Source: Psychrobacter immobilis | Lineage (GTDB): Bacteria > Pseudomonadota > Gammaproteobacteria > Pseudomonadales > Moraxellaceae | Length of the DNA: 61,958 nucleotides | Reading direction: 5' to 3' | Assembly: GCF_904846065.1 (NCBI RefSeq) | Contig: NZ_CAJGZV010000003.1 | Location: 1-61,958, forward strand | Part shown: piece after piece, positions 1-9,572 of the stretch | How positions within the stretch are numbered: the stretch's first letter is position 1 | Layout: the number at the start of each line of letters is the position of its first letter | Made by a program: the position numbers and the translations under genes | The notes under the pieces: model-generated | Database searches by the model: none | What the model was told of the DNA's origin: nothing | The model's input: only the letters and a program-made list of their open reading frames with translations

Positions 1-594
1 TTGGGCTATCAATTTGACGATGATCAAATCAATTATGAGTTTGATACGTGGTACGGTACAGACAGCAACCGCGTAACGCTACGTAGCGAAGGTAGTATCC
101 AAACTAAAGATGATAAAGAAATTGATAGCTTAACCTCACTATCTTACTGGAAGCCACTTAGTATTTTTTGGAATGGGGAAGCCGGTGTTGCTTATGATAC
201 CGAAAATGATAAATCTGCCGTGATGGCTGGTATTGCAGGCACTGCACCTTACTTCATCGAAACCGATGCTAGAGCTTATTTATATACTGATGGGCAAGTT
301 CGTCTAGATCTAGGTGCGGAGTATGAGTGGCGCTTAGATCAACATTGGGTAGTGATTCCAGAAGTAGAGCTGACGGCGTTTAGCAAAGATGATACAGATA
401 ACCATATTACTAAAGGCTTTAATGAGTTTGGGGCTGACGTTAGGCTTACTTACGAGATGTTAAGTCGTCAGCTCGCGCCTTATGTGGGTATCAGCTATGA
501 GACCGCTTTAGGCAACGCAAGAGATTTGCGACGTCAAGAAGACGAAGCTGTTGATTCTAGTAGCGTTACAGCTGGTGTGAAATTTTGGTTCTAG
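1..594 (+). CDS. copB: Copper resistance outer-membrane protein CopB, C-terminal part
   Basis: This is the C-terminal 197 residues of a CopB-type outer-membrane protein. It is built of alternating beta-strand-like segments and ends in GVKFWF with a terminal aromatic residue, as outer-membrane barrels do. No start codon belongs here: base 1 is mid-gene and the frame joins the open frame that ends at base 61958, giving about 380 residues in all. In this family CopB acts at the outer membrane with the periplasmic oxidase CopA, which is encoded just upstream across the junction. A terminator follows at 636-669. The assignment rests on position after copA, the barrel-like C-terminus and the joined N-terminus. 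Confidence 0.85.
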   Translation: MGYQFDDDQINYEFDTWYGTDSNRVTLRSEGSIQTKDDKEIDSLTSLSYWKPLSIFWNGEAGVAYDTENDKSAVMAGIAGTAPYFIETDARAYLYTDGQVRLDLGAEYEWRLDQHWVVIPEVELTAFSKDDTDNHITKGFNEFGADVRLTYEMLSRQLAPYVGISYETALGNARDLRRQEDEAVDSSSVTAGVKFWF

Positions 595-635
595 TGTTAA
601 CCATGTAAGTAACAACAGTTTATAACACTAGCTCT

Positions 636-669
636 AAAAAAAGGCACCTCTTTATTTAGGTGCCTTTTT
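636..669 (+). terminator. Rho-independent terminator after copB
   Basis: An A-run leads into the 7-bp stem GGCACCT / AGGTGCC (643-649 with 658-664), followed by a T-run. It closes the copA-copB transcript before the DUF305 gene, although the A-run would also allow function on the other strand. Confidence 0.85.
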
Positions 670-689
670 ACTAAATTAAGGACAAGAAT

Positions 690-1166
690 ATGAATAACCA
701 TATGGATAATAAACAGAAGCAAATGAACCCTTATGTAAAGTTCACAATCATGATTTTAACATCGACAGTCGTGATGTTTATCATGATGTATTTTAATACT
801 TATCAATGGGATCACGTTTATTTTAGCGAAACCAGAGCTTATATGGCGTTATATATGGGCGCTATGATGGCTATTATTATGCTCGCCTTTATGACCAATA
901 TGTATAAAAAGACTAAGGTCAATCTAATGGTTTATGGGATTAGTGTCGTGCTATTTGCCTTTGGTTTATGGGGCGTTAGATCACAACAAACGGTCGATCA
1001 AGTGGATTGGATGCAGGCGATGATACCGCATCACTCGATTGCTATTTTGACCAGTTCGCGTGCTGATATCGAAGATCCACGTGTACGCCAGCTTGCTGAT
1101 GACATTATCGAAGCACAAAAGCGTGAAATCGGTGAGATGCAAGCGCTTATTGATGAGTTGGAATAG
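690..1166 (+). CDS. DUF305 family membrane protein
   Basis: A 158-residue protein with three predicted membrane segments (about residues 18-35, 52-70 and 78-97), followed by a C-terminal helical part containing QAMIPHHSIAI, the Met/His signature of the DUF305 (CopM-like) family. Members are often found with copper genes and some bind copper through Met and His residues. The start is preceded by AAGGA at 677-681. It lies between copB and the copper ATPase, which supports a copper role. The exact function is not established; periplasmic copper binding or delivery to the ATPase is inference. Confidence 0.8.
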   Translation: MNNHMDNKQKQMNPYVKFTIMILTSTVVMFIMMYFNTYQWDHVYFSETRAYMALYMGAMMAIIMLAFMTNMYKKTKVNLMVYGISVVLFAFGLWGVRSQQTVDQVDWMQAMIPHHSIAILTSSRADIEDPRVRQLADDIIEAQKREIGEMQALIDELE

Positions 1167-1295
1167 GCAGTCACAAATTTTGAGCACTTTGTATTAGGTG
1201 TTATTAAGTAAGCAGACTATTGAGAGGTGTACGTTCACACACTAGCACTATATCATTACTTATACTAAGGAAATAACAAATAAGGAGTCCTTGTA

Positions 1296-1472
1296 ATGGT
1301 TATTATGATGCACGGTATGATGAACGGGACTATGCACGGCATGATGAATGGATCGATGCACGGTATGGGTTGGGGAGAATCTATTGTCTCCTTATTGTTT
1401 ACAGTACTGGTTTTTGCGGTACTGATATTGACTATTATGGCCTTACTCAAATATTTGCGTAATAAAGATTAA
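1296..1472 (+). CDS. Small Met/His-rich single-span membrane peptide
   Basis: A 58-codon gene preceded by a strong ribosome site (TAAGGAG at 1281-1287). The first 26 residues are a Met/His/Gly/Asn tract with four spaced MHGM-type motifs. One hydrophobic helix follows (about residues 29-50) and then a short KYLRNKD tail. The layout suggests a metal-binding segment tethered to the inner membrane. It lies between the DUF305 gene and the copper ATPase on the same strand, so a copper role is likely. I do not recognise a named family. Similar small Met/His-rich peptides are known near copper ATPases in Moraxellaceae, but this is recall, not a search. Confidence 0.7.
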   Translation: MVIMMHGMMNGTMHGMMNGSMHGMGWGESIVSLLFTVLVFAVLILTIMALLKYLRNKD

Positions 1473-1587
1473 GTTCCAATTGAAACTTAATTTTCGAGAT
1501 ATCTAGATTAGTAATTAGATGAATAGCAATTAAAGGTTGATGATTGTGCTTTAAAAGCTTTATTTATTGTCTTCAAGGAGTGATTTT

Positions 1588-4206
1588 ATGAAACATATTG
1601 CCGATGAAAAATCTATCAAAGGTGGTCAGTACGATAAAGTGCCAGAAAACTATAGTGGTACGGTTTATATCTGCCCGATGCATCCTGAGGTTAGAGATAC
1701 TGAGAAGAGCGATTGTCCGATATGCGGCATGTTTCTCAAACCTGAAGACGAGGTTGCTGAATCCAACAATAATGAGGGCAGTCATGCGCATTGTCATAAA
1801 GCGGATGCTAATAATAGTACTGAGTTAAAGTCTGTCGAAGGCAATAAGTACGACAAGATACCAGAAAATTATAACGGCACGATTTATATTTGTCCTATGC
1901 ATCCAGAAGTAAGAGATGTTGAAAAAAGTGACTGCCCAATATGTGGCATGTTTCTTAAACCTGAAGACGAAGTTGCTAAAGATGATAGTCACGCCAGTTG
2001 TCATGGAAAGGATACTGATAGTAGCGGAGTAAAATCTGTTAAAGGCGGTAAATACGATAAAGTACCTGCTGATTACGATGGCACGGTATATACCTGTCCT
2101 ATGCATCCTGAAGTGAGAGACGTTAGAAATAGCGGTTGTCCGATATGTGGTATGGCGCTTGAGCCCGAAACGCTTACTATCGGTGAAGAGGACACCTCAG
2201 AGCTTGACGATATGACTCGTCGTTTTTGGATATGTACCGTGTTGACTGTACCGCTATTAATATATGTGATGAGCGGTATGTTTGACTTAAACGTAGTTAA
2301 TTTTAGTCAGTATGGTATCTCTTCAAAGATCTTACAATGGGCTGAGTTAGTGCTCGCGACCCCTGTAGTGCTTTGGGGCGCCGCCCCGTTTTTCGTCCGT
2401 GGCTGGCAGTCTATAAAAAGCCGCAATCTAAATATGTTTACCTTGATTGCGATAGGCGTAGGCGCTGCTTATATTTTTAGTATTGTCGCGACCTTTTTTC
2501 CCGATATTTTCCCAGACAGTTTCAGAGATGCCTCTGGTCAAGTCGGAGTCTACTATGAAGCGGCAGCGGTCATTGTGACCTTGGTGCTACTGGGTCAAGT
2601 ATTAGAGCTCAAAGCTAGAAGTCAAACTTCAGGTGCGATTAGAGCTTTGCTTGAGCTCGCACCACCAACCGCAAGACGTGTCGATGAAAACGGTAAAGAA
2701 GTCGAAGTCTCGCTTGATGAGGTCGTCACTGGCGATAAGCTACGGGTTAAACCAGGTGAGAAACTACCCGTAGATGGTACAGTGATCGATGGTAATAGTA
2801 ATGTTGATGAATCAATGGTGACGGGTGAGCCAATCCCTGTATCAAAAGTAGCAGGAGATACAGTGACTGGTGGTACGGTAAATGGCACCGGAACGCTATT
2901 AGTCGAAGCGGTCAATGTTGGAGCAGATTCAGTATTATCTAAAATTGTACAAATGGTTGCTGAAGCCCAGCGTAGCCGCGCACCTATACAGAAATTGGTA
3001 GATAAGGTAGCTGGGTGGTTCGTACCGATCGTGCTTATTTGCTCCGTCATTACCTTTATTGTCTGGGCGATATTCGGCCCTGAGCCCGCTATGACCTATG
3101 CTTTGGTTAACGCGATTGCGGTACTGATTATTGCTTGTCCTTGTGCCCTTGGTCTAGCGACGCCGATGTCCATTATGGTTGGTACCGGCAAAGGCGCGCA
3201 AAACGGCGTCCTCATCAAAAATGCTGAAGCGTTAGAGAGTATGGAAAAAGTCGATACCATTGTCGTCGACAAGACCGGAACACTGACCGCTGGTAAGCCC
3301 GAGCTTACCGCAATTGATGCGCAGGTAGGTCAAGATGAAGACGAGTTCCTCGCATTGGTAGCCTCAGTAGAAAGCGCTAGCGAGCATCCTTTAGCAGAAG
3401 CTATCGTTAGAGCAGCTCAAGAAAGATCACTCATTATTCCTAAAGCTACTGACTTTAATTCGACTACTGGCGAAGGCGTACAAGCCGTGGTCGATGGTAA
3501 GAAAGTCGCTATTGGTAACTCTAAGCTTATGGAAAGCCTAAATAGTTTTGATAATGAGCTGTCCACTAAAGCTGATGTCCGTAGAAAAGACGGAGAAACG
3601 GTAATGTTTGTGGCTATAGACGGTAAAGCTGCGGGTATTATTTCAGTTGCTGACCCTATTAAACCAAGCACTAAAGAGGCTATTTCACTGCTTCATGACG
3701 CAGGTTTAAAAGTTGTGATGCTAACCGGTGACAACGAAAAAACCGCGCAGGCAGTCGCCAATAAACTAGGTATTGATGAAGTTCATGCGGATGTCTCACC
3801 AGAGGATAAAAACCGTATCGTCAAAGAAATGCAAGACAGCGGTAAATTGGTCGCTATGGCGGGTGATGGTATCAACGACGCACCAGCGCTAGCGCAAGCT
3901 AATGTTGGTATCGCTATGGGAACTGGTACCGATGTGGCGATGGAGAGTGCGGGCATTACCCTGCTAAAAGGTGATTTAATGGGCATTGCCAAAGCTTATA
4001 AGCTTAGCCACGCCACCATGCGCAATATCAGACAGAATCTGTTTTTTGCCTTTATCTACAATGCACTTGGTGTTCCTATTGCCGCAGGTGTGCTCTATCC
4101 CATATTTGGGCTTCTGCTCAGTCCGATGATAGCAGCGGCAGCGATGAGCTTGTCGTCATTCTCGGTGATTGCTAACGCGCTGCGATTGCGCCGTTTGAAA
4201 CTATAA
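1588..4206 (+). CDS. copA: Copper-translocating P-type ATPase with three metal-binding repeats
   Basis: An 872-residue P1B-type ATPase that exports Cu(I) from the cytoplasm. The N-terminus has no classical CxxC HMA domain. It carries three tandem copies of a domain with the pattern YDKx[12 protein letters not shown]...CPICGM (about residues 11-60, 80-130 and 145-195), separated by His-rich linkers. Downstream are the membrane [10 protein letters not shown] motif, the phosphorylation motif DKTGTLT, the SEHPL motif and [10 protein letters not shown]. The ATG at 1588 is chosen over the upstream in-frame TTG (1567) because AAGGAG lies seven bases before it. It follows the DUF305 and small Met/His genes and precedes tatABC. 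Copper specificity is inferred from the neighbours and CPC motif; silver is possible. Confidence 0.93.
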   Translation: MKHIADEKSIKGGQYDKVPENYSGTVYICPMHPEVRDTEKSDCPICGMFLKPEDEVAESNNNEGSHAHCHKADANNSTELKSVEGNKYDKIPENYNGTIYICPMHPEVRDVEKSDCPICGMFLKPEDEVAKDDSHASCHGKDTDSSGVKSVKGGKYDKVPADYDGTVYTCPMHPEVRDVRNSGCPICGMALEPETLTIGEEDTSELDDMTRRFWICTVLTVPLLIYVMSGMFDLNVVNFSQYGISSKILQWAELVLATPVVLWGAAPFFVRGWQSIKSRNLNMFTLIAIGVGAAYIFSIVATFFPDIFPDSFRDASGQVGVYYEAAAVIVTLVLLGQVLELKARSQTSGAIRALLELAPPTARRVDENGKEVEVSLDEVVTGDKLRVKPGEKLPVDGTVIDGNSNVDESMVTGEPIPVSKVAGDTVTGGTVNGTGTLLVEAVNVGADSVLSKIVQMVAEAQRSRAPIQKLVDKVAGWFVPIVLICSVITFIVWAIFGPEPAMTYALVNAIAVLIIACPCALGLATPMSIMVGTGKGAQNGVLIKNAEALESMEKVDTIVVDKTGTLTAGKPELTAIDAQVGQDEDEFLALVASVESASEHPLAEAIVRAAQERSLIIPKATDFNSTTGEGVQAVVDGKKVAIGNSKLMESLNSFDNELSTKADVRRKDGETVMFVAIDGKAAGIISVADPIKPSTKEAISLLHDAGLKVVMLTGDNEKTAQAVANKLGIDEVHADVSPEDKNRIVKEMQDSGKLVAMAGDGINDAPALAQANVGIAMGTGTDVAMESAGITLLKGDLMGIAKAYKLSHATMRNIRQNLFFAFIYNALGVPIAAGVLYPIFGLLLSPMIAAAAMSLSSFSVIANALRLRRLKL

Positions 4207-4286
4207 TTCTGGTACGGTAAAAAGTGTTCTAAAGCACACTGACACATACTGGTCTAAACAAGATCACAAAATATAAGGATACCGTT

Positions 4287-4571
4287 ATGGGCAGCTTTTC
4301 TATTACACATTGGCTGATTTTATTGGTCGTAGTGGTGGTCGTATTTGGTACTGCCAAGCTTAAAAATGCAGGTAAAGATTTAGGCGGTGCGGTGAAGGGT
4401 TTTAAAGAAGCGGTCAAAGATGAAGAACCCGAGAATGCTCGCAAAAATCATGTGCTTAGCCATGAAAATAGTACGCCAGCTGCAAGTAATGATTTAAATA
4501 CGCGTGTAGGTAATCAGGCTGATGATATGGAAATCAGCCCTATTTCCACTGATGACCAGCCTAAAGTATGA
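4287..4571 (+). CDS. tatA: Sec-independent translocase protein TatA
   Basis: A 94-residue TatA/E protein with an N-terminal helix (about residues 6-22), the [14 protein letters not shown] hinge and amphipathic helix, and an acidic unstructured tail. TatA oligomers form the protein-conducting part of the twin-arginine system, which exports folded and cofactor-loaded proteins. AAGGAT precedes the start. It begins a tatABC operon about 80 bp after the copper ATPase. The plasmid's own copper oxidase (59678) carries a Tat signal and is the obvious cargo. Confidence 0.93.
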   Translation: MGSFSITHWLILLVVVVVVFGTAKLKNAGKDLGGAVKGFKEAVKDEEPENARKNHVLSHENSTPAASNDLNTRVGNQADDMEISPISTDDQPKV

Positions 4572-4626
4572 AGCGCGCCGCTTATAAATAGCGGCACTAA
4601 GTAGTCTATTAATATATGTGACTGTT

Positions 4627-5013
4627 ATGTTTGATATTGGGTTTTCCGAATTACTCTTGTTTGGCGTCATTGCTTTAATCGTATTGGGGCCAGAAAAACT
4701 GCCGCAAGCCGCACGTACCGCTGGGCAATGGTATGCCAAACTGCGCCGTACAGTATCCACTCTACAATCTGAAATAGAAGCTGAGCTTGATCTAGCTGAA
4801 ACACGTCAACAAATGCAAAATGAACTTGCGAAAATCCGTCAGACCGAGTCGGATATGAAGCGCGAATTAGCAGAAATGCGTGGCAGTATGCAAAAGTTTG
4901 AGCAGTCACAGAACCAAAGCCTAGACGCTTCACATCAGTCAATCACCCCTTATGATAAAGACCATCAACAGAATACTACCTCCTCGTTCATTAAACAGGA
5001 GGCGGATCAGTGA
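4627..5013 (+). CDS. tatB: Sec-independent translocase protein TatB
   Basis: A 128-residue TatB beginning MFDIGFSELLLF, the family's typical start, followed by a membrane helix, GPEKLP, and a long amphipathic, partly coiled-coil region (about residues 40-95). TatB with TatC forms the receptor for twin-arginine signal peptides. The ATG at 4627 is preferred to an in-frame GTG at 4618 because of the conserved N-terminus; neither has a strong ribosome site, so it may be coupled to tatA. Its stop overlaps the tatC GTG start by four bases. Confidence 0.92.
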   Translation: MFDIGFSELLLFGVIALIVLGPEKLPQAARTAGQWYAKLRRTVSTLQSEIEAELDLAETRQQMQNELAKIRQTESDMKRELAEMRGSMQKFEQSQNQSLDASHQSITPYDKDHQQNTTSSFIKQEADQ

Positions 5014-5879
5014 GCCTATTTAAACGGCAAAAAAGTCGACAAGAAAAAATAACAGATATAGAGTTTGAGGCGCCAACAGATACAACACAGAATAGTGAGT
5101 CTGGAGATACGTTAGGTACGCTTGGCGATATGCCTATTACCGGACATTTAATCGAGCTGCGTACGCACTTAATAAGAATATGCGTGGTCGTCTTAATTAT
5201 ATTCTTAGTATTGGTGGGATTTTCACGCGAGCTTTATAATCTTTTATCAGACCCATTAGTGGCGCAGTTACCCATCAATTCGACCATGATTGCCACTGAT
5301 ATAACGTCAAACTTTATGGCACCCATTCGCTTAACGATATTCGTCGCCGCATTTTTAGCAATGCCTTATATCCTGTATCAAATTTGGTCATTTGTAGCTT
5401 CCGGCTTATATAAAAAAGAGAAGAAAATTGCCATTCCTGTACTGCTATCTTCGATATTTCTATTTTATGCTGGTGTTGCTTTTTCCTACTTTGTCGTACT
5501 CAAAGGGGTATTGAAATTTTTTATTATGTTCGCTCCGCAGAACGTTATACCAATGACCGATATTGACAGTTATCTGAGCTTTGCCCTCAAGCTATTTATG
5601 GTGTTTGGACTGACTTTTGAGATTCCAGTGGTTACCTTATTGCTGATAATGGCCGGAATCGTTTCTACTCAAATTTTAGAAGATAAGCGTCGTTATATCA
5701 TAGTCGGCTGTTTTGGGATCGCCGCGGTAGTGACACCGCCTGATGGTGTATCAATGCTGTTGTTGGCGATTCCTATGTGGCTATTATTTGAGCTGGGTTT
5801 ACTCTTAGCAAAGATATTAATTAAAAATGAACGAAATAATGATTTAGTCTCAGGGAATGAAACATTAGAAAGTAGCTAG
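5010..5879 (+). CDS. tatC: Sec-independent translocase protein TatC
   Basis: A 289-residue TatC, the multi-spanning core receptor of the Tat system, with the conserved HLIELRTHLI segment before the first of about six membrane helices. It has an N-terminal cytoplasmic extension of about 45 residues that is longer than usual. The start is GTG at 5010, with CAGGAGG at 4996-5002, overlapping the tatB stop by four bases. With tatA and tatB it makes a full translocase, which is uncommon on a plasmid and duplicates a function normally encoded on the chromosome. Confidence 0.93.
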   Translation: MSLFKRQKSRQEKITDIEFEAPTDTTQNSESGDTLGTLGDMPITGHLIELRTHLIRICVVVLIIFLVLVGFSRELYNLLSDPLVAQLPINSTMIATDITSNFMAPIRLTIFVAAFLAMPYILYQIWSFVASGLYKKEKKIAIPVLLSSIFLFYAGVAFSYFVVLKGVLKFFIMFAPQNVIPMTDIDSYLSFALKLFMVFGLTFEIPVVTLLLIMAGIVSTQILEDKRRYIIVGCFGIAAVVTPPDGVSMLLLAIPMWLLFELGLLLAKILIKNERNNDLVSGNETLESS

Positions 5880-5904
5880 CACTACTTAAATACGCCAAGA
5901 ACCT

Positions 5905-5941
5905 TTTTTACTTTTTACTTTTTACTTTTTACTTTTTACTA
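5905..5941. repeat. Five-copy 7-bp tandem repeat (TTTTTAC)
   Basis: Five perfect head-to-tail TTTTTAC units lie 25 bp after tatC. The run is prone to slippage. I see no associated motif or hairpin, so its role, if any, is unknown. Confidence 0.9.
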
Positions 5942-5983
5942 GAGTATGTCAGCGTGAGTACTCTACTTAGCGACGGACTCTAA

Positions 5984-7273
5984 ATGGAACACCCAACTAA
6001 TAACAACGAAAAAAATGACGGTCTTGCAAATCGACTTAACCAAGAGTGCTACTGCATTACCCTTGATCGTAAAGCGCTTAATACAAGCCTTCAAGATCAA
6101 TTGGTAGAAACTAGAAACAATCCAATAGGAGCGAACGAGCTTAATAAGCTTTTTTCAGCAACACCCGTGTTCGTTCCCAAAACAGAGATAGAGGCGATGG
6201 AGCGAATCGTCAGGGCTATCGAGTCAGCTGCCGAACTGCCATTGTATCAAGAGCAAGTGCTGTCGTGGGCACCAGAAATAGCTGCTTTCGACCCAGGCCC
6301 AATAGGGGCCCTCATGGGTTATGACTTTCACTTGGGTAGCGATGGACCTCAGCTCATCGAGGTCAATACTAATGCCGGTGGCGCATTTCTGAATGTGTTG
6401 CTCGCTCGCGCACAAAAACGCTGTTGCAACCCCTCAGAGCAAAGCGCTGCAACCAATCAAATGCTAGATAGGTTCGAGGAAGCAGTGTTTGACATGTTCA
6501 AACAGGAATGGCAGCGACAGTCCGCTGTTGCTATGCCCAATCGGATAGCCATTGTGGACAATGACCCCGAGAGTCAGTTCATGTTCTTAGAGTTTGAGTT
6601 AGCCTGTCAACTGCTCCAAGCTAGAGGTATTGATACTGTGATACTTGATCCCTCTGAACTCGAGTATATCGACGGTACGTTAACAGCCCATGGCCAGAAA
6701 ATCGATATGATTTACAATCGGCTTGTCGACTTTGCATTTGAGGACCCTGACCATGTATTGCTTAAGCAGGCTTATTTAGAGGGTGCTGTGGTAGTGACAC
6801 CCAATCCCCGCGTACATGCTATGTTGGCCAATAAGCAAAACCTGACATTGCTATCAGACTCCCAAATATTGCGCTCTTGGGGTCTGGATGAGGCTGCAGT
6901 GGAGTGCCTCGAAAGGTCTGTACCGAGGACTAAGATTGTATCAAGAGACGATGCAGCAGAGTTGTGGCTTACTCGGCGGCAACTGTTTTTTAAGCCAGTT
7001 GCTGGTCATGGAAGCAAAGGCGTTTATCGCGGTAGCAAACTGACTCGACGCGTCTTCGAAAACATTCTGGATGAAGATTATATCGCACAGACCTTTGTCC
7101 CTGCAGGAGAGAGATCACTCAAAATTGATGACATCGTAACAACAAGAAAGGTAGATATACGTCTTTATACGTATGGCGGAAAACTGTTACTACCTGCTGC
7201 GCGTGTGTATCAAGGTCAGGTGACTAACTTCCGTACGCCAGGCGGTGGATTCGCGCCTGTCTTTCAGGTGTGA
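5984..7273 (+). CDS. ATP-grasp superfamily protein, unknown substrate
   Basis: A 429-residue soluble protein. Two conserved-looking blocks stand out: GPQLIEVNTNAGG (about residue 125), like the metal/substrate part of ATP-grasp ligases, and FFKPVAGHGSKGVYRG (about residue 336), resembling the nucleotide-binding Lys plus glycine-rich loop of ATP-grasp folds. This suggests ATP-dependent ligation of a carboxylate to an amine or thiol. There is no signal peptide, so it is cytoplasmic. It lies between tatC and ccmF on the same strand but is separated from each by about 105 and 245 bp, so it may be a separate unit. The substrate cannot be told from sequence; a peptide or glutathione-like thiol product would fit a metal-resistance setting but is a guess. 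Confidence 0.6.
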   Translation: MEHPTNNNEKNDGLANRLNQECYCITLDRKALNTSLQDQLVETRNNPIGANELNKLFSATPVFVPKTEIEAMERIVRAIESAAELPLYQEQVLSWAPEIAAFDPGPIGALMGYDFHLGSDGPQLIEVNTNAGGAFLNVLLARAQKRCCNPSEQSAATNQMLDRFEEAVFDMFKQEWQRQSAVAMPNRIAIVDNDPESQFMFLEFELACQLLQARGIDTVILDPSELEYIDGTLTAHGQKIDMIYNRLVDFAFEDPDHVLLKQAYLEGAVVVTPNPRVHAMLANKQNLTLLSDSQILRSWGLDEAAVECLERSVPRTKIVSRDDAAELWLTRRQLFFKPVAGHGSKGVYRGSKLTRRVFENILDEDYIAQTFVPAGERSLKIDDIVTTRKVDIRLYTYGGKLLLPAARVYQGQVTNFRTPGGGFAPVFQV

Positions 7274-7517
7274 TCGTCTAGGTCTTATTTAGATAGCATT
7301 AGGCTGTTATAAGTCCGGTTAACTAATTCAATATTCTTCTTACCTAACAAAAGATGGTTGTATATTTATGATTGTCTATTACTTTCGGCACGCTTTTCAA
7401 AACACTTCGAAAACAATTGGAGCTAGAGATAGCAGTAAATTTCAATAGTTTCCAATAATAAAAATCCAACCGTTACAGTGAGCTTAAATCATATTAGAGT
7501 AAACAGGGTTAGACCGT
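7274..7517 (+). promoter_or_regulatory. Leader region of first ccmFGHI operon
   Basis: This gene-free stretch ends in a segment (about 7420-7517) that is recognisably similar to the segment before the second ccmF (22160-22258): both have a GAGATAGCAG core, an AATAATAAAAAT block, and the same AGGGTTAGACCGT-like sequence immediately before the ATG (AAGGTTAGACCGT in copy 2). The conserved leader in two otherwise diverged copies suggests a shared promoter or translation signal. Confidence 0.5.
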
Positions 7518-9572
7518 ATGTTAATCACAGAATTGGGTTATTTTGCCTTGCTAGCCGCCTTAATCTTGGCGATTTTGCAGGTGGTATTACCAACGATAGG
7601 CGTTATGCGTGACCATGTTGCTTGGCAGCGTTTGGCACCGAGTTTGGCATGGGCACAGTTTGCTGCCATGATTTTTTCATTTGTTGCATTGATGGCAGGC
7701 TTTTATTTCAATGACTTTAGTCTCGTCTATGTCACGCAGCACTCTAATACTTTGTTGCCTTGGTACTATAAACTCTCGGCGACATGGGGCGGACACGAAG
7801 GCTCGCTCTTGTTGTGGATGACCATCATGGCCACGTGGTGCGCGCTGGTCTCCTATTTTAGCCGTGGCTTACCGTTGTCGATGCGCGCGCGGGTACTCGT
7901 GATATTGGCCGGTGTGCAGGTCATGATGCTAGCGATGCTGATTTTTACCTCGTCGCCATTTGATCGTACCTTGCCCAATCTGCCCGTAGATGGGGTAGAT
8001 CTCAACCCACTTTTGCAGGATTTTGGGCTGATCGTTCATCCACCGATGCTGTATATGGGTTATGTGGGCTTAGCGGTGCCATTTGCTTTTTGTATGGCGG
8101 CATTGTGGGAAGGGCGTTTGGATGCAGTATGGACACGTTGGTCGCGTCCATGGGCGCTAGCGGCTTGGGGGTTTTTGACCGTTGGTATCGCTCTTGGCTC
8201 TTGGTGGGCGTATTATGAGCTTGGCTGGGGCGGCTGGTGGTTTTGGGATCCTGTAGAAAACGCCTCACTGATGCCTTGGCTTGCCGGTTTAGCCTTGCTG
8301 CATTCGTTGGCAGTGACTGAGAAGCGCGGTGTCTTTAAAGCATGGACCATTATGCTGGCTATCTTTGCTTTTGCCTTAAGTCTCTTGGGTACTTTCCTTG
8401 TACGTTCAGGGGTTATTACCTCAGTGCATTCGTTTGCCGCTGACCCCACTCGTGGTCTGGTAATTTTAGTGATTCTTGGCATCATCGTCGGTGGTGGTTT
8501 GCTGATGTTTGCGCTGCGTGGCTGGCGTTTGACGATTGAAAGTCAGTATCAACTGGTTTCGCGTGAGTCATTTTTAGTCATTAACAACGTCATCATTTTG
8601 ATTGCAACGTTAGTGGTATTGCTTGGTACCCTCTATCCTATCATTGCCGACGCCTTTAGCTTGGGTCAGGTATCGGTAGGTCCTCCGTACTTTAATGCGC
8701 TATTTGTGCCTTTAACATGGCTATTGCTGGTTGCCATGGGTATGGGCTCCAATATCCGCTGGAAACAAGATAAGCGTCCATTGTTAGGCGTTGGTATGGT
8801 CATTGCGGCGAGCAGTCTAGTATTAGCTGCAGTCATCACTTACTTTGTCAGTCCATCTGCCATGCTTAATATTGGTGTAACACTAGCAGTAAGTTTTTGG
8901 GTACTGTTCTGGATGGTGGTTGATTTCAAAGACAAAACCAAAAATGCACCAAGCTTTTTGCAAGGCTTAAATAAGCTGCGTTTAAGCTACTGGGGTCAGC
9001 AAACGGCACATATTGGTGTGATTGTAGCGGTCATCGGTGTTGCCTTTACCAGTACCTTGAGTATCGAGCGCGATGTGGCATTGAGTGTTGGCGAAACGGT
9101 CCATGTCCAAGGTTACGACTTCACCGTTAAAGGCTTCCGCGAAGTCAAAGGCAGTAACTATGATGCGACCCAAGCTGAGGTCGAAGTGAGTAAAGATAGC
9201 CGTGCTGTGACTACGTTATACCCTGAAAAACGCAATTACATTATTAGCATGATGCCAATGACCGAAGCAGCGATTGATGACAGTCTGATGCGTGATGTGT
9301 ACGTCGCACTTGGTGAACCTATAGCTGAAGGCAGTAATAAATGGGCCGTACGTATTTATGTGAAGCCATTGATTCGTTGGATATGGCTCGGCGCTATTAT
9401 TATGGCATTGGGTGGTCTGCTGAGTATGCTTGATAGGCGCTATCGTCTCAAAACATCCAAGACCCCTGCACAAATTGCAGCGAGTAAGTCAGGCTTTACG
9501 ACGGTTACTGATTTAGATGTTAAAAGCACTACTAATAACACGACACTAATAGGGGAGAAGCAAAATGACTAA
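7518..9572 (+). CDS. ccmF: Cytochrome c maturation haem lyase CcmF (copy 1)
   Basis: A 684-residue, many-spanning inner-membrane protein of the haem-handling family. The periplasmic WWD signature is present (GWGGWWFWDPVENAS, about residue 235), as are the conserved HPP histidines. CcmF takes haem from CcmE and, with CcmH and CcmI, attaches it to the CXXCH motif of apocytochrome c. It starts a ccmFGHI operon whose genes overlap by 4-8 bp. The plasmid lacks ccmABCDE, so the early steps must come from the chromosome. A second copy of the operon lies at 22259-26813. Confidence 0.95.
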   Translation: MLITELGYFALLAALILAILQVVLPTIGVMRDHVAWQRLAPSLAWAQFAAMIFSFVALMAGFYFNDFSLVYVTQHSNTLLPWYYKLSATWGGHEGSLLLWMTIMATWCALVSYFSRGLPLSMRARVLVILAGVQVMMLAMLIFTSSPFDRTLPNLPVDGVDLNPLLQDFGLIVHPPMLYMGYVGLAVPFAFCMAALWEGRLDAVWTRWSRPWALAAWGFLTVGIALGSWWAYYELGWGGWWFWDPVENASLMPWLAGLALLHSLAVTEKRGVFKAWTIMLAIFAFALSLLGTFLVRSGVITSVHSFAADPTRGLVILVILGIIVGGGLLMFALRGWRLTIESQYQLVSRESFLVINNVIILIATLVVLLGTLYPIIADAFSLGQVSVGPPYFNALFVPLTWLLLVAMGMGSNIRWKQDKRPLLGVGMVIAASSLVLAAVITYFVSPSAMLNIGVTLAVSFWVLFWMVVDFKDKTKNAPSFLQGLNKLRLSYWGQQTAHIGVIVAVIGVAFTSTLSIERDVALSVGETVHVQGYDFTVKGFREVKGSNYDATQAEVEVSKDSRAVTTLYPEKRNYIISMMPMTEAAIDDSLMRDVYVALGEPIAEGSNKWAVRIYVKPLIRWIWLGAIIMALGGLLSMLDRRYRLKTSKTPAQIAASKSGFTTVTDLDVKSTTNNTTLIGEKQND

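Noticed and set aside
1265..1450. Minus-strand frame opposite the Met/His peptide
   Set aside because: The plus-strand gene has the ribosome site and the coherent Met/His plus membrane-helix product; the reverse frame is its shadow.
5905..5941. A third ParG-type array (ACTTTTT units)
   Set aside because: The unit is 7 bp, not 8, with only five copies beside tatC; helical spacing would not match the other two arrays.
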